Assembly: GCA_942492025.1 (NCBI GenBank) | Contig: CALODJ010000006.1 | Location: 620,001-684,000, forward strand | DNA from: JABDQW01 sp942492025 | GTDB taxonomy: Bacteria; Pseudomonadota; Gammaproteobacteria; SZUA-229 | Length of the DNA stretch: 64,000 nt | Direction of reading: 5' to 3' | Shown here: one piece after another, positions 27,465 through 36,819 of the stretch | How the letters are laid out: each line of letters begins with the position of its first letter | Position numbering within the stretch: the stretch's first letter is position 1 | Made by a program: the position numbers and the translations under genes | The notes under the pieces: generated by a model | The model's input: the letters and a program-made list of their open reading frames with translations, nothing else | Told to the model about the DNA's origin: nothing | Databases searched by the model: none

Positions 27465-28598
27465 TTACAGGCTTCTCATCGGTCGCTGCCCCAGTACAGC
27501 ATCAACACTGAAGCTCTGACGTTCACGCAAGCCGTCGATGCGGAAGTTATCTCCCGGTCTTCCTGCAGCAATTAGGTCAAGCACGTCAGCTGTATCCTCT
27601 ATCTTCTTGTTGTTGATATGGGTGATGATGTCACCGACCTGTAATCCTGCTTTATCCCCCGGACCATCTTCATCTATACCGGTGATCAGAACACCCTGAA
27701 TTTGCAGATTGATACTCTCCAGCAGTTGCAAAGGCACATTCTGCCCTTCGACACCAAGCCAGCCTCGAATCACATAGCCGTTTTCGGTGATTTGCGTCAT
27801 CACATCACTGACCAGATCGATCGGAATTGCAAAGCCGATACCGGCAAAATTGCCGGTTTCCGTATAGATCAGGGAATTGATGCCGACGATTTCGCCATCG
27901 GCGTTAACAAGGGCGCCACCTGAGTTGCCTGGATTGATAGCAGCGTCAGTCTGTATGAAGTTTTCATAGGTGTTCTGACTGACCTGGTTGCGGCCAGTGG
28001 CACTAATGATGCCCTGGGTCACTGTCTGACCAATCCTGAACGGAAAACCAATCGCCAGTACCACATCACCGATGCTCAGATTGTCAATGTTAGCGATTAT
28101 TATTTGCGGCAGATTGTCGAGCTCGATCTTCAGCACAGCCAGGTCAGTGTCTGGATCGGTGCCCACTACTCGTGCTTCTGCCGTCCGGCCATCATTCAGG
28201 TTAACGGTAACTTTTTTCGCTTTGGCGATGACATGATGATTGGTAACGACGTAACCGCGTTGATCCAGAATCACGCCTGAACCTGAACTGTTGTGCAGTT
28301 TGGTTTCTGTCAGTCTTGGCAGGTGTTTTCCGAATACCTGCTCCAGTTGCTGGCGTGTGTCCTCTTGAATGGGTACTTCCACCAGGCTCTGCACATTGAG
28401 TGTTACAACAGCAGGAGCCGCCTTGCGTACAGCATCGGAGAAGCTTTTTGGTTGCTGCGCGTTGCTGGTCGATGTGGGGCCACTCAGCTCGAGATCAGTG
28501 ATTACAATTTTGCCCTGAATCAGCAGTACGGCCAGTCCAGTAACGATACCAATCAATACCCACAGCAAAATGTACTGTATGTTGCCGCTTTTCTTCAT
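27465..28598 (-). CDS. Periplasmic serine protease, DegS/AlgW type
   Basis: S1C (HtrA-family) protease of 377 residues. An N-terminal membrane anchor (about 10-27) tethers it to the inner membrane, facing the periplasm. The catalytic triad is His122 (VTNHHVIA), Asp152 (DPDTDLAV) and Ser226 (NPGNSGGAL). A single PDZ domain follows (about 275-365). One PDZ plus a membrane anchor points to DegS/AlgW, which starts RseA/MucA cleavage in the sigma-E response, rather than two-PDZ DegP. algW also follows hisC in Pseudomonas, supporting the call. It converges on hisC. Confidence 0.92.
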   Translation of the reverse strand: MKKSGNIQYILLWVLIGIVTGLAVLLIQGKIVITDLELSGPTSTSNAQQPKSFSDAVRKAAPAVVTLNVQSLVEVPIQEDTRQQLEQVFGKHLPRLTETKLHNSSGSGVILDQRGYVVTNHHVIAKAKKVTVNLNDGRTAEARVVGTDPDTDLAVLKIELDNLPQIIIANIDNLSIGDVVLAIGFPFRIGQTVTQGIISATGRNQVSQNTYENFIQTDAAINPGNSGGALVNADGEIVGINSLIYTETGNFAGIGFAIPIDLVSDVMTQITENGYVIRGWLGVEGQNVPLQLLESINLQIQGVLITGIDEDGPGDKAGLQVGDIITHINNKKIEDTADVLDLIAAGRPGDNFRIDGLRERQSFSVDAVLGQRPMRSL

Positions 28599-28648
28599 CG
28601 CGTGAAAATTATTAACATGCTGAATTATATAGGATTATTACAAAAAAC

Positions 28649-28675
28649 TTGTATATTAGAGTTGGTCGATATAAA
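28649..28675 (+). promoter_or_regulatory. Possible promoter of petABC
   Basis: TTGTAT at 28649-28654 and TATAAA at 28670-28675 are 15 bp apart, in the 210-bp gap between the divergent protease gene and petA. The spacing is short of the ideal 17 bp, so this is only a candidate. Confidence 0.3.
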
Positions 28676-28807
28676 GTATGTGCGCTTTTTGCCCGCCAGC
28701 GAAAGTGATTGCTGGCGAATATGCAGATTGTAAGCAGATGGCAGGGTTATTGATAGTGGTTATCTTCCTGCTTGCAAGTCCCGAATTATTTACGCGGAGA
28801 TTTATTC

Positions 28808-29404
28808 ATGTCTACTGGTGTTGTAGATAAAAACAGACGCCGCTTTCTGACAGCCGCCACGACCGTGGTCGGTGCTGTCGGAGCTGGATTCGTTGCAGTA
28901 CCTTTCGTTGCGTCATGGATGCCAAGTGAGCGCGCCAAAAATGCCGGTGCACCTGTTGAAGCGGATATCAGCAAGCTTGAAGACGGTCGCATGATGATCG
29001 TTGAATGGCAGAGCAAACCCGTCTGGATCGTGCGCCGTTCAAAACAAATGCTGGACAGCCTGCCTAAACTGAATGACAGCTTACGCGATCCTGCGTCAGA
29101 GAACGTCAGCCAGCAACCCAGCTACGCGCAGAACGAGACCCGTTCACGCAAGCCAGAAATCCTGGTGTTGATCGGCATCTGTACGCATCTCGGTTGTTCG
29201 CCTACCTTCCGCCCGGATATTGCCCCGGCGGACCTCGGCGACGAATGGCTGGGCGGTTTTTTCTGCCCGTGTCACAGCTCACGTTTCGACATGGCGGGCC
29301 GGGTCTACCAGGGGGTTCCTGCTCCGACGAACCTGGTGGTGCCACCGCACTACTATGTAACTGAAAACACCATCCTGGTGGGTGAAGACGGGGAGGCTGC
29401 CTGA
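28808..29404 (+). CDS. petA: Ubiquinol-cytochrome c reductase iron-sulfur (Rieske) subunit
   Basis: Rieske protein of the cytochrome bc1 complex, 198 residues. A twin-arginine-like start (NRRRFLTAAT) leads into a transmembrane helix (about 13-35). The [2Fe-2S] ligands are in CTHLGCSP and CPCHSSRFD. I chose the ATG at 28808 because GGAGA precedes it; a longer frame from 28772 adds 12 unlike residues. It overlaps petB by the stop-start ATGA. Confidence 0.96.
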   Translation: MSTGVVDKNRRRFLTAATTVVGAVGAGFVAVPFVASWMPSERAKNAGAPVEADISKLEDGRMMIVEWQSKPVWIVRRSKQMLDSLPKLNDSLRDPASENVSQQPSYAQNETRSRKPEILVLIGICTHLGCSPTFRPDIAPADLGDEWLGGFFCPCHSSRFDMAGRVYQGVPAPTNLVVPPHYYVTENTILVGEDGEAA

Positions 29405-30612
29405 TGAACAAGGTAATTGGATGGATTGATGATCGTTTTCCGCTGATGAAGATGTGGAACGAACATCTCGCAGAATACTATGCGCCGAAGAACTTCAATT
29501 TCTGGTATTTCTTCGGTTCACTGGCACTGCTGGTGCTGGTCATCCAGATCGTATCTGGCATCTTCCTGGTGATGCATTACAAACCGGACGCTGAGCTGGC
29601 CTTCGCTTCTGTCGAATACATCATGCGTGATGTACCTTACGGTTGGCTGATTCGGTACATGCATTCGACCGGCGCAACTGCGTTCTTTGTTGTCGTGTAT
29701 CTGCATATGCTGCGTGGTCTGATGTACGGTTCCTACAAAAAGCCTCGAGAGCTCATCTGGCTGTTCGGAATGTTTATCTATCTGGCGTTGATGGCTGAAG
29801 CCTTCATGGGTTATCTGCTGCCATGGGGCCAGATGTCCTACTGGGGCGCGCAGGTGATCATCTCGTTGTTTGGCGCGATTCCGGTGATCGGCGATGACCT
29901 GACCCTGTGGATTCGTGGCGACTTTGTAATTTCAGATGCGACACTGAACCGCTTCTTCTCGTTGCATGTGATTGCGTTGCCACTGGTACTGCTGTTCCTT
30001 GTGGTCGCACACATTCTCGCGCTGCACGAAGTGGGTTCAAACAATCCTGATGGCGTCGACATCAAGAAAAACAAGGACGAAAATGGCATTCCGCTGGATG
30101 GTATACCGTTCCACCCTTACTACACCGTAAAAGACATTGCTGGTGTTGTCGTTTTCCTGTTCTTCTTCGCCACGGTGATGTTCTTCTTCCCGGATGGCGG
30201 CGGCTACCTGCTCGAGCATGCAAACTTCGTTGCGTCTGATCCGCTGAAGACGCCCGAGCACATCGCGCCTGTGTGGTACTTTACGCCGTTTTATGCGATT
30301 TTGCGTGCGGTGCCTGACAAACTGCTCGGTGTGGGCGCTATGGGTGCTGCCATCGTGCTGCTGTTCTTCATGCCCTGGATTGACCGCTGCAAGGTGAGGT
30401 CGATTCGTTATCGCTCGAATATCTACAAGATCAACCTCGCTGTATTCATTGTCAGCTTCGTGGTATTGGGATGGCTGGCGATGCAGCACGTCACCTCGAC
30501 CATAACGCTGCTGTCACAGGTATTCTCATTGCTGTATTTCGGTTTCTTCGTCGTGCTGTTCATTACCTCGAAGAATGAAGAAACCAAACCGGTTCCGGAT
30601 AGGGTTACATAA
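29404..30612 (+). CDS. petB: Cytochrome b of the bc1 complex
   Basis: Membrane subunit that binds hemes bL and bH and holds the quinol oxidation and quinone reduction sites. At 402 residues it is full-length cytochrome b with about eight helices. The heme-ligand histidines are seen in MHSTGATAFFVVVYLHML and in LHVIALPLVL...VAHILALHEVG. The conserved PEH motif of the Qo site appears as TPEHIAPVWY. It overlaps both petA and petC by one or a few bases, so the three are one operon. Confidence 0.98.
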   Translation: MNKVIGWIDDRFPLMKMWNEHLAEYYAPKNFNFWYFFGSLALLVLVIQIVSGIFLVMHYKPDAELAFASVEYIMRDVPYGWLIRYMHSTGATAFFVVVYLHMLRGLMYGSYKKPRELIWLFGMFIYLALMAEAFMGYLLPWGQMSYWGAQVIISLFGAIPVIGDDLTLWIRGDFVISDATLNRFFSLHVIALPLVLLFLVVAHILALHEVGSNNPDGVDIKKNKDENGIPLDGIPFHPYYTVKDIAGVVVFLFFFATVMFFFPDGGGYLLEHANFVASDPLKTPEHIAPVWYFTPFYAILRAVPDKLLGVGAMGAAIVLLFFMPWIDRCKVRSIRYRSNIYKINLAVFIVSFVVLGWLAMQHVTSTITLLSQVFSLLYFGFFVVLFITSKNEETKPVPDRVT

Positions 30613-31367
30613 TGAAAAAACAGATCCTGACATTACTACTGAGTGTTTTACCGACATTTACCTTTGCTGCAGGCGGTGGCGTGCCACTGGATTCCGCACC
30701 GATCGATATATCTGATATGGGATCGGTCAAGCGCGGTGCAATACATTTTATTGATTACTGTTTCAGCTGTCATTCTGCGAGCTATATGCGTTACAACCGC
30801 ATCGCTCGCGATACCGGCATGAGTGATGGAGAATTGCGTGAAAACCTGATATTCACCACCAACGAAAAAGGCGAACCGACGAAAGTGGGTTCTTTGATGA
30901 AAATTGCGATGACGGACGAGTATGCCAAAGAGGCGTTTGGCGGTGCTGTTCCTGATCTGACATTGACCGCCCGTGCACGCGGTGCGGACTGGCTGTACTC
31001 CTATCTGCGCAGCTTTTACGTCGACCCTTACCGTCCAACTGGCATGAATAACCTGGTGTTCCCTGATGTGGGTATGCCGAACGTGCTCTCTTCGCTGCAG
31101 GGTTTGCAGAACGCTGTGTATAAAACAGAGACAAAACAGGATGTCGACGTCGAGTATGTCGACCATCTTGAGCTGGCACAACCCGGCAGTATGACTGCAG
31201 AGGAGTTCGATGCCTTCGTAGCTGACCTGGTCAACTTCCTGGTCTACCTGGGGGAGCCGGTGCAGAACGAGCGTAGAAGCCTTGGGATTAAGGTGCTGAT
31301 CTTTCTTGTTGTCTTCTTCGTACTGGCTTATCTGCTGAAGAAAGAATACTGGAAAGACGTCCACTAA
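30612..31367 (+). CDS. petC: Cytochrome c1
   Basis: Heme c subunit of the bc1 complex, 251 residues. A signal peptide (about 1-19, ending TFAAG) is followed by the single heme site CFSCH. The axial Met is probably in PDVGMPNVL. A C-terminal membrane anchor (about 224-244, VLIFLVVFFVLAYLL) holds it to the inner membrane, facing the periplasm. It passes electrons to a soluble cytochrome c, implying a terminal cytochrome c oxidase elsewhere in the genome. Confidence 0.97.
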   Translation: MKKQILTLLLSVLPTFTFAAGGGVPLDSAPIDISDMGSVKRGAIHFIDYCFSCHSASYMRYNRIARDTGMSDGELRENLIFTTNEKGEPTKVGSLMKIAMTDEYAKEAFGGAVPDLTLTARARGADWLYSYLRSFYVDPYRPTGMNNLVFPDVGMPNVLSSLQGLQNAVYKTETKQDVDVEYVDHLELAQPGSMTAEEFDAFVADLVNFLVYLGEPVQNERRSLGIKVLIFLVVFFVLAYLLKKEYWKDVH

Positions 31368-31436
31368 AAAACACTGTTGCGTAATAACAACAAATAATAC
31401 CAATAATATAGAAGCCACAGTGAGTGTATTGACTCT

Positions 31437-32033
31437 ATGAATCTCTATTCCACAGCGACATCCATCTATTGCCACAGAACACGTATTGTTCTCGCAGAGA
31501 AAGATATCGCGCACGAATGTATTATTGTTGACACGAAGAATCTGCCAGAAGATCTTATAGACCTGAATCCATACAGTAGCCTGCCAACCCTGGTGGATCG
31601 TGATCTGGTGCTGTATAACTCGCGTGTCATAATGGAGTACCTGGAGGAGCGGTTTCCTCATCCTCCATTGATGCCAGTCGGTCCTGTTGCCAGAGCGCAG
31701 ACGCGACTGGCACTGTTCCGTGTCGAAAACGACTGGTACCCGCTGGCAGACATCATTGAAACCAAAGGTGATAAGGCGGTTGTCAAGGCACGTAAGGAAC
31801 TGACCGAGAGCATTGTTGCCTCGGCTGACGTATTTGCCGCCATGCCGTATTTCCTCAGCGAGGAATTTTCACTCGTGGACGCCAGCATCGCTCCTATGCT
31901 GTGGCGTTTGCCGCATTACGGCATCGAATTGCCCAAAGTGGCCAGGCCCATACAGGTCTACGCTGATCGTGTGTTTGATCGGGAAGGCTTTCAGTTGAGC
32001 CTTACCGAGGGTGAGCGAGAGTTGAGATTATAG
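31437..32033 (+). CDS. sspA: Stringent starvation protein A
   Basis: RNA-polymerase-associated protein with a glutathione S-transferase fold but no GST activity. The N-terminal thioredoxin-like domain (about 1-77) and the helical C-terminal domain (about 85-198) are visible. The 198-residue length and position between petC and sspB match the conserved gammaproteobacterial arrangement. In E. coli it supports acid and starvation survival. Confidence 0.95.
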   Translation: MNLYSTATSIYCHRTRIVLAEKDIAHECIIVDTKNLPEDLIDLNPYSSLPTLVDRDLVLYNSRVIMEYLEERFPHPPLMPVGPVARAQTRLALFRVENDWYPLADIIETKGDKAVVKARKELTESIVASADVFAAMPYFLSEEFSLVDASIAPMLWRLPHYGIELPKVARPIQVYADRVFDREGFQLSLTEGERELRL

Positions 32034-32201
32034 GCAAGTTAATCTTGTCCGAGCCAGCCAGAGCAGGCAGGTTCGCAAGCCTTTCTGTCAATCGCAGTGC
32101 GAAACACGAAAGCGGGTCATGTCTGACCACAAAAATCCTGGTTTACAAATCAGATCACCGGCCTGGCTGCGAGATAGCAGGCAATGAGCTAAAATAGTCC
32201 T

Positions 32202-32600
32202 ATGACTTCCAGTCGCCCCTACCTGGTTCGAGCAATGTACCAGTGGATTGTCGATAATGGCATGACACCGCATTTACTCGTCAACGCTCAATACGAAGAC
32301 TGCCTGGTACCGGCTGGTCACATCAGTGACGGCAAGATCGTTCTGAATATCGCGCCAATGGCCGTACAGGGACTGACGCTCGGAGATGACCAGGTTAGCT
32401 TTAGTGCGCGCTTCAGCGGTAAGGCAGAGTCAATCCTGGTTCCCGTGGCGGCAATACTGGCCGTATATGCTCGTGAAAATGGGCAGGGTATGATGTTCTC
32501 CGATGATGACAAGCCTGAGCATTCAGCCGGATCCGGTACGGATGATGGCCCTGAGCCGGATCCAAACAAGCCGAGACCGAACCTGAGGGTGGTCAAATAG
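32202..32600 (+). CDS. sspB: ClpXP specificity adaptor SspB
   Basis: Adaptor that binds ssrA-tagged proteins and hands them to ClpXP. The N-terminal substrate-binding domain (about 5-105) begins TSSRPYLVRAMYQWIVDNG. A flexible, acidic Pro/Asp linker leads to the short C-terminal ClpX-binding tail PRPNLRVVK, which is the hallmark of the family. The length of 132 residues is slightly short of E. coli SspB. It is 168 bp downstream of sspA, so it may be read through or have its own promoter. Confidence 0.95.
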   Translation: MTSSRPYLVRAMYQWIVDNGMTPHLLVNAQYEDCLVPAGHISDGKIVLNIAPMAVQGLTLGDDQVSFSARFSGKAESILVPVAAILAVYARENGQGMMFSDDDKPEHSAGSGTDDGPEPDPNKPRPNLRVVK

Positions 32601-32698
32601 TCAATAGCAGTTCACAACGAACCATTCAATGTCACCGTTTGACTGGTTTAGCCAGCGGTCGAGAATGCGGGCTGAGGGCTGAATCGAGCAAGATCTGC

Positions 32699-33286
32699 TC
32701 ACTGCCCCAGCAGCTGGTGATCCACCAGGTCGCAAATGCAATGAATCACCAGCAGATGCACTTCCTGGATCCGGGCGGTTGAATCTGAAGGCACTCGAAT
32801 CTCCATGTCATCGGTTAACAGCAGAGTCGCCATTTCGCCGCCCTGTTTGCCACTGAGTGCGATGACCTGCATTTCGCGCTCGTGTGCCGCATCAATTGCG
32901 CGATTCACATTGGCTGAGTTTCCGCTCGTGCTGATGGCCAGCAATATATCGCCCTGTTGTCCCAGTGCATTGACCTGCTTTGAAAAAACTTGCTCATAAC
33001 CGTAGTCATTGGCAATCGATGTCAGGGTCGAGCTGTCCGTGGTGAGCGCGACTGCTGGCAGTCCGGGGCGTTCCATTTCGAAGCGGTTGAGCATCTCGGA
33101 TGAAAAATGCTGGGCATCACCCGCTGAGCCACCATTGCCACACGCGAGTATTTTGCCGCCACCCAATAAGCAATGTGTGACCATTTGCGCCGCAGTCGCC
33201 AGTGGTTCGGCTATCAGGTCGGCTGCAATTTGCTTGGTGCTGATGCTCTCCTGGAAATTTTGATTGATTCGACTGATCAGGTCCAT
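32699..33286 (-). CDS. gmhA: Sedoheptulose 7-phosphate isomerase / SIS-domain protein
   Basis: SIS-domain protein of 195 residues. It contains CGNGGSAGDAQHFSSEM, with the His and Glu of the GmhA zinc/active site, and RIQEVHLLVIH, with the other ligands. I therefore favour the LPS heptose enzyme GmhA over the DnaA-binding paralogue DiaA, which occupies the same locus in E. coli. The Pseudomonas gene at this position is also called GmhA. The start is set at 33286 (MDLISRINQNF); an earlier ATG overlaps yraN. Confidence 0.88.
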   Translation of the reverse strand: MDLISRINQNFQESISTKQIAADLIAEPLATAAQMVTHCLLGGGKILACGNGGSAGDAQHFSSEMLNRFEMERPGLPAVALTTDSSTLTSIANDYGYEQVFSKQVNALGQQGDILLAISTSGNSANVNRAIDAAHEREMQVIALSGKQGGEMATLLLTDDMEIRVPSDSTARIQEVHLLVIHCICDLVDHQLLGQ

Positions 33287-33300
33287 GGTATAACTGCGTC

Positions 33301-33669
33301 TTAAAATGCGTTCTTGATCCACTCGAAAGAGTAATCATTCGAGCCATTATTCCCGACTTTTTCTGTCATCGCAACAACATCAAAACGACCATTTTTTAAG
33401 CGGGTCTGCTGTTGCAGATATTGTTCCGCAGTCAGGCGCAATTTTTTCTGCTTGCTGGGTGTAATCGTTTCCGCAGCGCTACAAAAACGGTTGTTGCTGC
33501 GGTAGCGAACCTCGACAAACACCACCGTGTCGTTATCCTGCATCACCAGGTCCAGTTCACCTCGGCGGCCGTGATAATTCCTGTCCAGCAGTTTTAATCC
33601 CTTATCCTGAAGATACTCACAACAGGCTCTTTCCGCATCCTGGCCGCGATCACGACTGTTTTGGGTCAT
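33301..33669 (-). CDS. yraN: YraN family endonuclease-like protein
   Basis: UPF0102 protein of 122 residues with the restriction-endonuclease-like fold. The conserved GELDLVMQD and VFVEVRYRS segments correspond to the D...(E/D)xK catalytic core, here EVR with Arg where many members have Lys. The role in the cell is not settled. Starting at the ATG at 33669, the gene begins 5 bp from the end of repeat copy 2. It is normally joined in an operon with lpoA upstream, but here the 314-bp repeat lies between them. Confidence 0.9.
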   Translation of the reverse strand: MTQNSRDRGQDAERACCEYLQDKGLKLLDRNYHGRRGELDLVMQDNDTVVFVEVRYRSNNRFCSAAETITPSKQKKLRLTAEQYLQQQTRLKNGRFDVVAMTEKVGNNGSNDYSFEWIKNAF

Positions 33670-33673
33670 GGGG

Positions 33674-33987
33674 CTAGCCCGCATTTCTCACCAGGATCAT
33701 GGGAGCAGGCGCAGGATTCGTGTTCGAAAGCGCCGCTCTGGAGCGAAAAGCGTAGCGATAGCTTGGGTGAAGCGACCGTAGGGTGCGCCGTGCGCACCGA
33801 AACAGCCCAGCACACTGAAGATTCACGGTGCGCACAGCGCACCCTACGATCTCATGCAAACGAAGACCAGCCTGAACCGTGATAGGCATGCCTGGAAAAC
33901 ACACTGTATTTCTGATCATCCTGGCTTTCTCCTAAGGACCAATGCCTTCTCAGTATCCTACGCCGCCTGGTGAGAAATGCGGGCTAG
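33674..33987 (+). repeat. Composite palindromic repeat, copy 2 (with nested type B element)
   Basis: Same element as at 7221-7468, with TAGCCCGC at the left and GCGGGCTAG at the right. Part of the core (the arm GCTTACGGACA) is replaced by about 90 bp that contains the type B palindrome at 33778-33847. It lies between the end of lpoA and the start of yraN, both on the minus strand. The lpoA stop codon (33984-33986) is the TA-bearing end of the element. Confidence 0.9.
33778..33847. repeat. Short palindromic repeat, type B, nested in copy 2
   Basis: Arms GTAGGGTGCGCCGTGCGCAC and GTGCGCACAGCGCACCCTAC are inverted with few mismatches. It is closely similar to the solo copy at 25205-25275. Because copies 1, 3 and 4 of the host repeat lack it, it must have arrived in copy 2 after the host element did. 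Confidence 0.85.
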
Positions 33988-35870
33988 ATGGCTGGCGGGC
34001 TGCTGAGGTCAAGGTAAACCGGTTGCCCCTTTTTAAATTTTGCCCATAACAGTTCGCGGTGCAGACGCTGGTTTTCATCCATCGATATGCTGCCTGTTTC
34101 ACCGGAGTATCGCGCATAGTCATGCGATTGTAGATACTTCAGATTCTGTGCAATGTTATAGGCGTCAATACCGAGGGCAAACAAACGTGTATATGCAAGC
34201 TGGTCTTGCCAGGTCGTGTTGAATTTCTGCTTGTATTTGTTGTTGCTGGTAAGTGTCCAGGGCAGGTCGCAGAATACGACGCCGTTAAGGTCACGGTCGG
34301 CATTTTCATCACGATTTCCGCTGTAAACATGTGATGTGGCGTACACAGGTAGATCACCAGCGTGATGAAATTTAAGTGCTGGAATAATACCTCTTGCAGC
34401 GCGGTGTGTCCCTGTCAGAAAGATCATATCGATATCCTGGCGTCGGTATGGCATAAATTTAAGCCTCGTACCGAGAATATGTTCCAGATCTTTGTGTCGT
34501 GCATGACTATCATCCAGATTGAATAACACTCTGATCTGTCTGGAGTAATCTGACACATTAGTCGGGTATTGCTGTACGGTCAGTACTGAGCCGCCAAGCT
34601 CTTCAAATCGCTGGGTAAAGGCATCCTGTAAACGGCGTCCCCAGTCGCTGTCAGGTACCAGCACGGCAGCAGTCGTGTGATTCTCGCGTATCGCCAGCTC
34701 AGCCGTCTGTCGTGCTTCATCTTCGGGTAAGAGGCCAAATTGATACAGATTGTCTGCAATACTCAATGGATTTTCTGCATAGTTAAGGGTCAATATGGGT
34801 ACATCCAGATTGCCATTCTGAGTCAGCTTGTTGATGCTTGCTTTGTCCAGCGGGCCGATGATGTAGCTGGCGCCATCAAGAATGGCTTGTTGATACAGCT
34901 CATTGAAGCTCAGGTTTGCATCACTGGTGTCATAGAAACGCAATAACGGTTTTTCAGTGGTGGCCTGTTCATACCACGCTGTCACGATACCGCCTTGAAT
35001 GGCTTGTGCAATACCGCTGTATTGGCCTTGCATCGGTAGCATGATAGCGATGCTGTTTGCCGGCATGAAACTTTGCTGGTACTCCGCCAGCAGCTTGTCG
35101 ATAAACAGGTTGCTCACCGGGTGATCCGGATAGCGGGTACCCCAGTCCAGGATCCTGTCCTGCATGGTGCGCATGTCTGTTTGTGTATTTCTGAGCTCGG
35201 TTGCCAGTGAGATCCATCCCCGGGTTGTTCTATTGTCAACATTGGAGGGCTTCAGGCTAATCCCAGGTGTGCGCTGTAATGCCGCCCAGATTGCCTGATG
35301 ATTGTTTTCCCGGCCCTCGTCTGTTTCCAGGTAGCGTTCCATATCGACTCTGATACGCACGGCAGCAAGATGGTACCCCAGCTCCAGATTGGCATCTGCA
35401 CTGATCTCTCGTGCCTGAATATACTGGGCTAAAGGTAGCTCGTTGCTCGCGGGTAAGAGTTCCAGCGCCTGTCTAGGGTTTTCATTGGCAAGGGCGATCT
35501 TTGCAGCCAGCAAACTGATCTGCTGCTGCCGGCTCAGGGTGCTGGTTTCCGCATCCAGGGTTTGTAGCTGGCTTTGCGCCATACTCAGGTCACCGCGTTG
35601 ATAGAGCGCTTCGGCAGCCTTGAGCAGGTACTGTTCGCGTTGTTTGCCACTGCTCTCGCTTGCGAGTGCGATATACTCCTCAGCGCTCATTGCATCCGAC
35701 GGGGTCGCCAAGGACGTGTCAGACTGGCCGCGAACAGCATCCGAAATAATTTCATCAACACTTTTTCCTGGCTGCTCAGGCGCGGTTGTGCAGGCACCGA
35801 GAGCAATAGCCAGGCAGATGCAAACGACGGGCTTCAGCGATTTCAAGATCAGTCTGGACAAATTAATCAA
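33984..35870 (-). CDS. lpoA: Penicillin-binding protein activator LpoA (LppC family lipoprotein)
   Basis: Outer-membrane lipoprotein that reaches through the periplasm to activate PBP1A. The lipobox is LGAC with Cys27. The N-terminal TPR-like helical domain (about 60-250) and the C-terminal type-1 periplasmic-binding-protein-like domain (about 275-610) are in the family order. It is 628 residues, a little shorter than E. coli LpoA. Its stop codon TAG is provided by the terminus of repeat copy 2, so the native C-terminus may have been altered by a few residues. Confidence 0.93.
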   Translation of the reverse strand: MINLSRLILKSLKPVVCICLAIALGACTTAPEQPGKSVDEIISDAVRGQSDTSLATPSDAMSAEEYIALASESSGKQREQYLLKAAEALYQRGDLSMAQSQLQTLDAETSTLSRQQQISLLAAKIALANENPRQALELLPASNELPLAQYIQAREISADANLELGYHLAAVRIRVDMERYLETDEGRENNHQAIWAALQRTPGISLKPSNVDNRTTRGWISLATELRNTQTDMRTMQDRILDWGTRYPDHPVSNLFIDKLLAEYQQSFMPANSIAIMLPMQGQYSGIAQAIQGGIVTAWYEQATTEKPLLRFYDTSDANLSFNELYQQAILDGASYIIGPLDKASINKLTQNGNLDVPILTLNYAENPLSIADNLYQFGLLPEDEARQTAELAIRENHTTAAVLVPDSDWGRRLQDAFTQRFEELGGSVLTVQQYPTNVSDYSRQIRVLFNLDDSHARHKDLEHILGTRLKFMPYRRQDIDMIFLTGTHRAARGIIPALKFHHAGDLPVYATSHVYSGNRDENADRDLNGVVFCDLPWTLTSNNKYKQKFNTTWQDQLAYTRLFALGIDAYNIAQNLKYLQSHDYARYSGETGSISMDENQRLHRELLWAKFKKGQPVYLDLSSPPAI

Positions 35871-35958
35871 TAAGTTAGAGTATTAGTCAACGCTTCGGGT
35901 GTATTCTACAACAGCCTGTCGGGCTTACGTAAAGAAAGTGCGTCACATAGGTAAAACA

Positions 35959-36819
35959 TTGTCAAATCAAACAGTCAGCTCTGCCGCATTATTTCTGGTT
36001 GCCACGCCGATTGGCAATCTGGGTGATATCAGCTCGCGAGCACTAGAGGTCCTGCAGTCCGTTGATCTGATCGCAGCCGAGGACACGCGTCACAGCAAGC
36101 GTCTGCTGCAGCACTTCGCAATTGATTCGCGCCTGATAGCCTACCATGAGCACAACGAGGCGCAACAAACACCGGTGTTGATGGGTCGATTGCAACGCGG
36201 GCAATCAGTCGCGCTGATTTCGGATGCGGGTACACCACTGGTTAGCGACCCGGGTTACCGTCTGGTCCAGGCGGCCTATCAGCAGGCAATCAGGGTGGTA
36301 CCTGTTCCGGGGCCATGCGCAGCCATTGCTGCCCTGAGTGCGTCGGGCCTGCCAACCGATCGTTTTGTGTTCGAGGGGTTTCCGCCGGCCAGACAGGGCG
36401 CACGACGCAATTATCTGCAAACCTTAGAGGCTGAACGACGTACTCTGATTTTCTATGTATCGTGTCACCGTATAACTGACACCTTAAGCGACCTGCGAGA
36501 TGTTTTTGGCGGCCAGCGCCAGGCTGTATTGGCCAGAGAACTGACAAAAACATACGAGACTATCCGCAAGGAAAGCTTGAATGATCTGCTCGAATGGGTA
36601 ACGAATGACCATGACCAGCAAAAGGGCGAAATTGTCTTGCTGGTGGAAGGCGCCCACGATCGGGGTAGTGAAAGACAGCGACTGTTGGACGGCTTGCTGC
36701 CCATACTTGTGGAAGAATTACCAGTCAAACAGGCTGCAACCATAGCATCAAGAGTAACAGGATTGAACAAAAACGATCTGTACAAACAGGCGCTGGGCCT
36801 GAAAGAGAAAACAGAATGA
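35959..36819 (+). CDS. rsmI: 16S rRNA (cytidine(1402)-2'-O)-methyltransferase
   Basis: SAM-dependent methyltransferase of the tetrapyrrole-methylase fold that modifies C1402 of 16S rRNA. Typical motifs are LFLVATPIGNLGDIS, AEDTRHSKRLL, SDAGTPLVSDPGY and VPVPGPCA. I favour the TTG at 35959, with AGGT upstream; the frame is open back to 35899 with unconserved residues. The product is about 286 residues. It is divergent from lpoA, as in E. coli and Pseudomonas. Confidence 0.93.
   Translation: MSNQTVSSAALFLVATPIGNLGDISSRALEVLQSVDLIAAEDTRHSKRLLQHFAIDSRLIAYHEHNEAQQTPVLMGRLQRGQSVALISDAGTPLVSDPGYRLVQAAYQQAIRVVPVPGPCAAIAALSASGLPTDRFVFEGFPPARQGARRNYLQTLEAERRTLIFYVSCHRITDTLSDLRDVFGGQRQAVLARELTKTYETIRKESLNDLLEWVTNDHDQQKGEIVLLVEGAHDRGSERQRLLDGLLPILVEELPVKQAATIASRVTGLNKNDLYKQALGLKEKTE

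Noticed and set aside
30648..31661. A 337-codon open frame on the minus strand opposite petC and sspA
   Set aside because: It is a shadow of petC and the start of sspA, with no recognisable domain.
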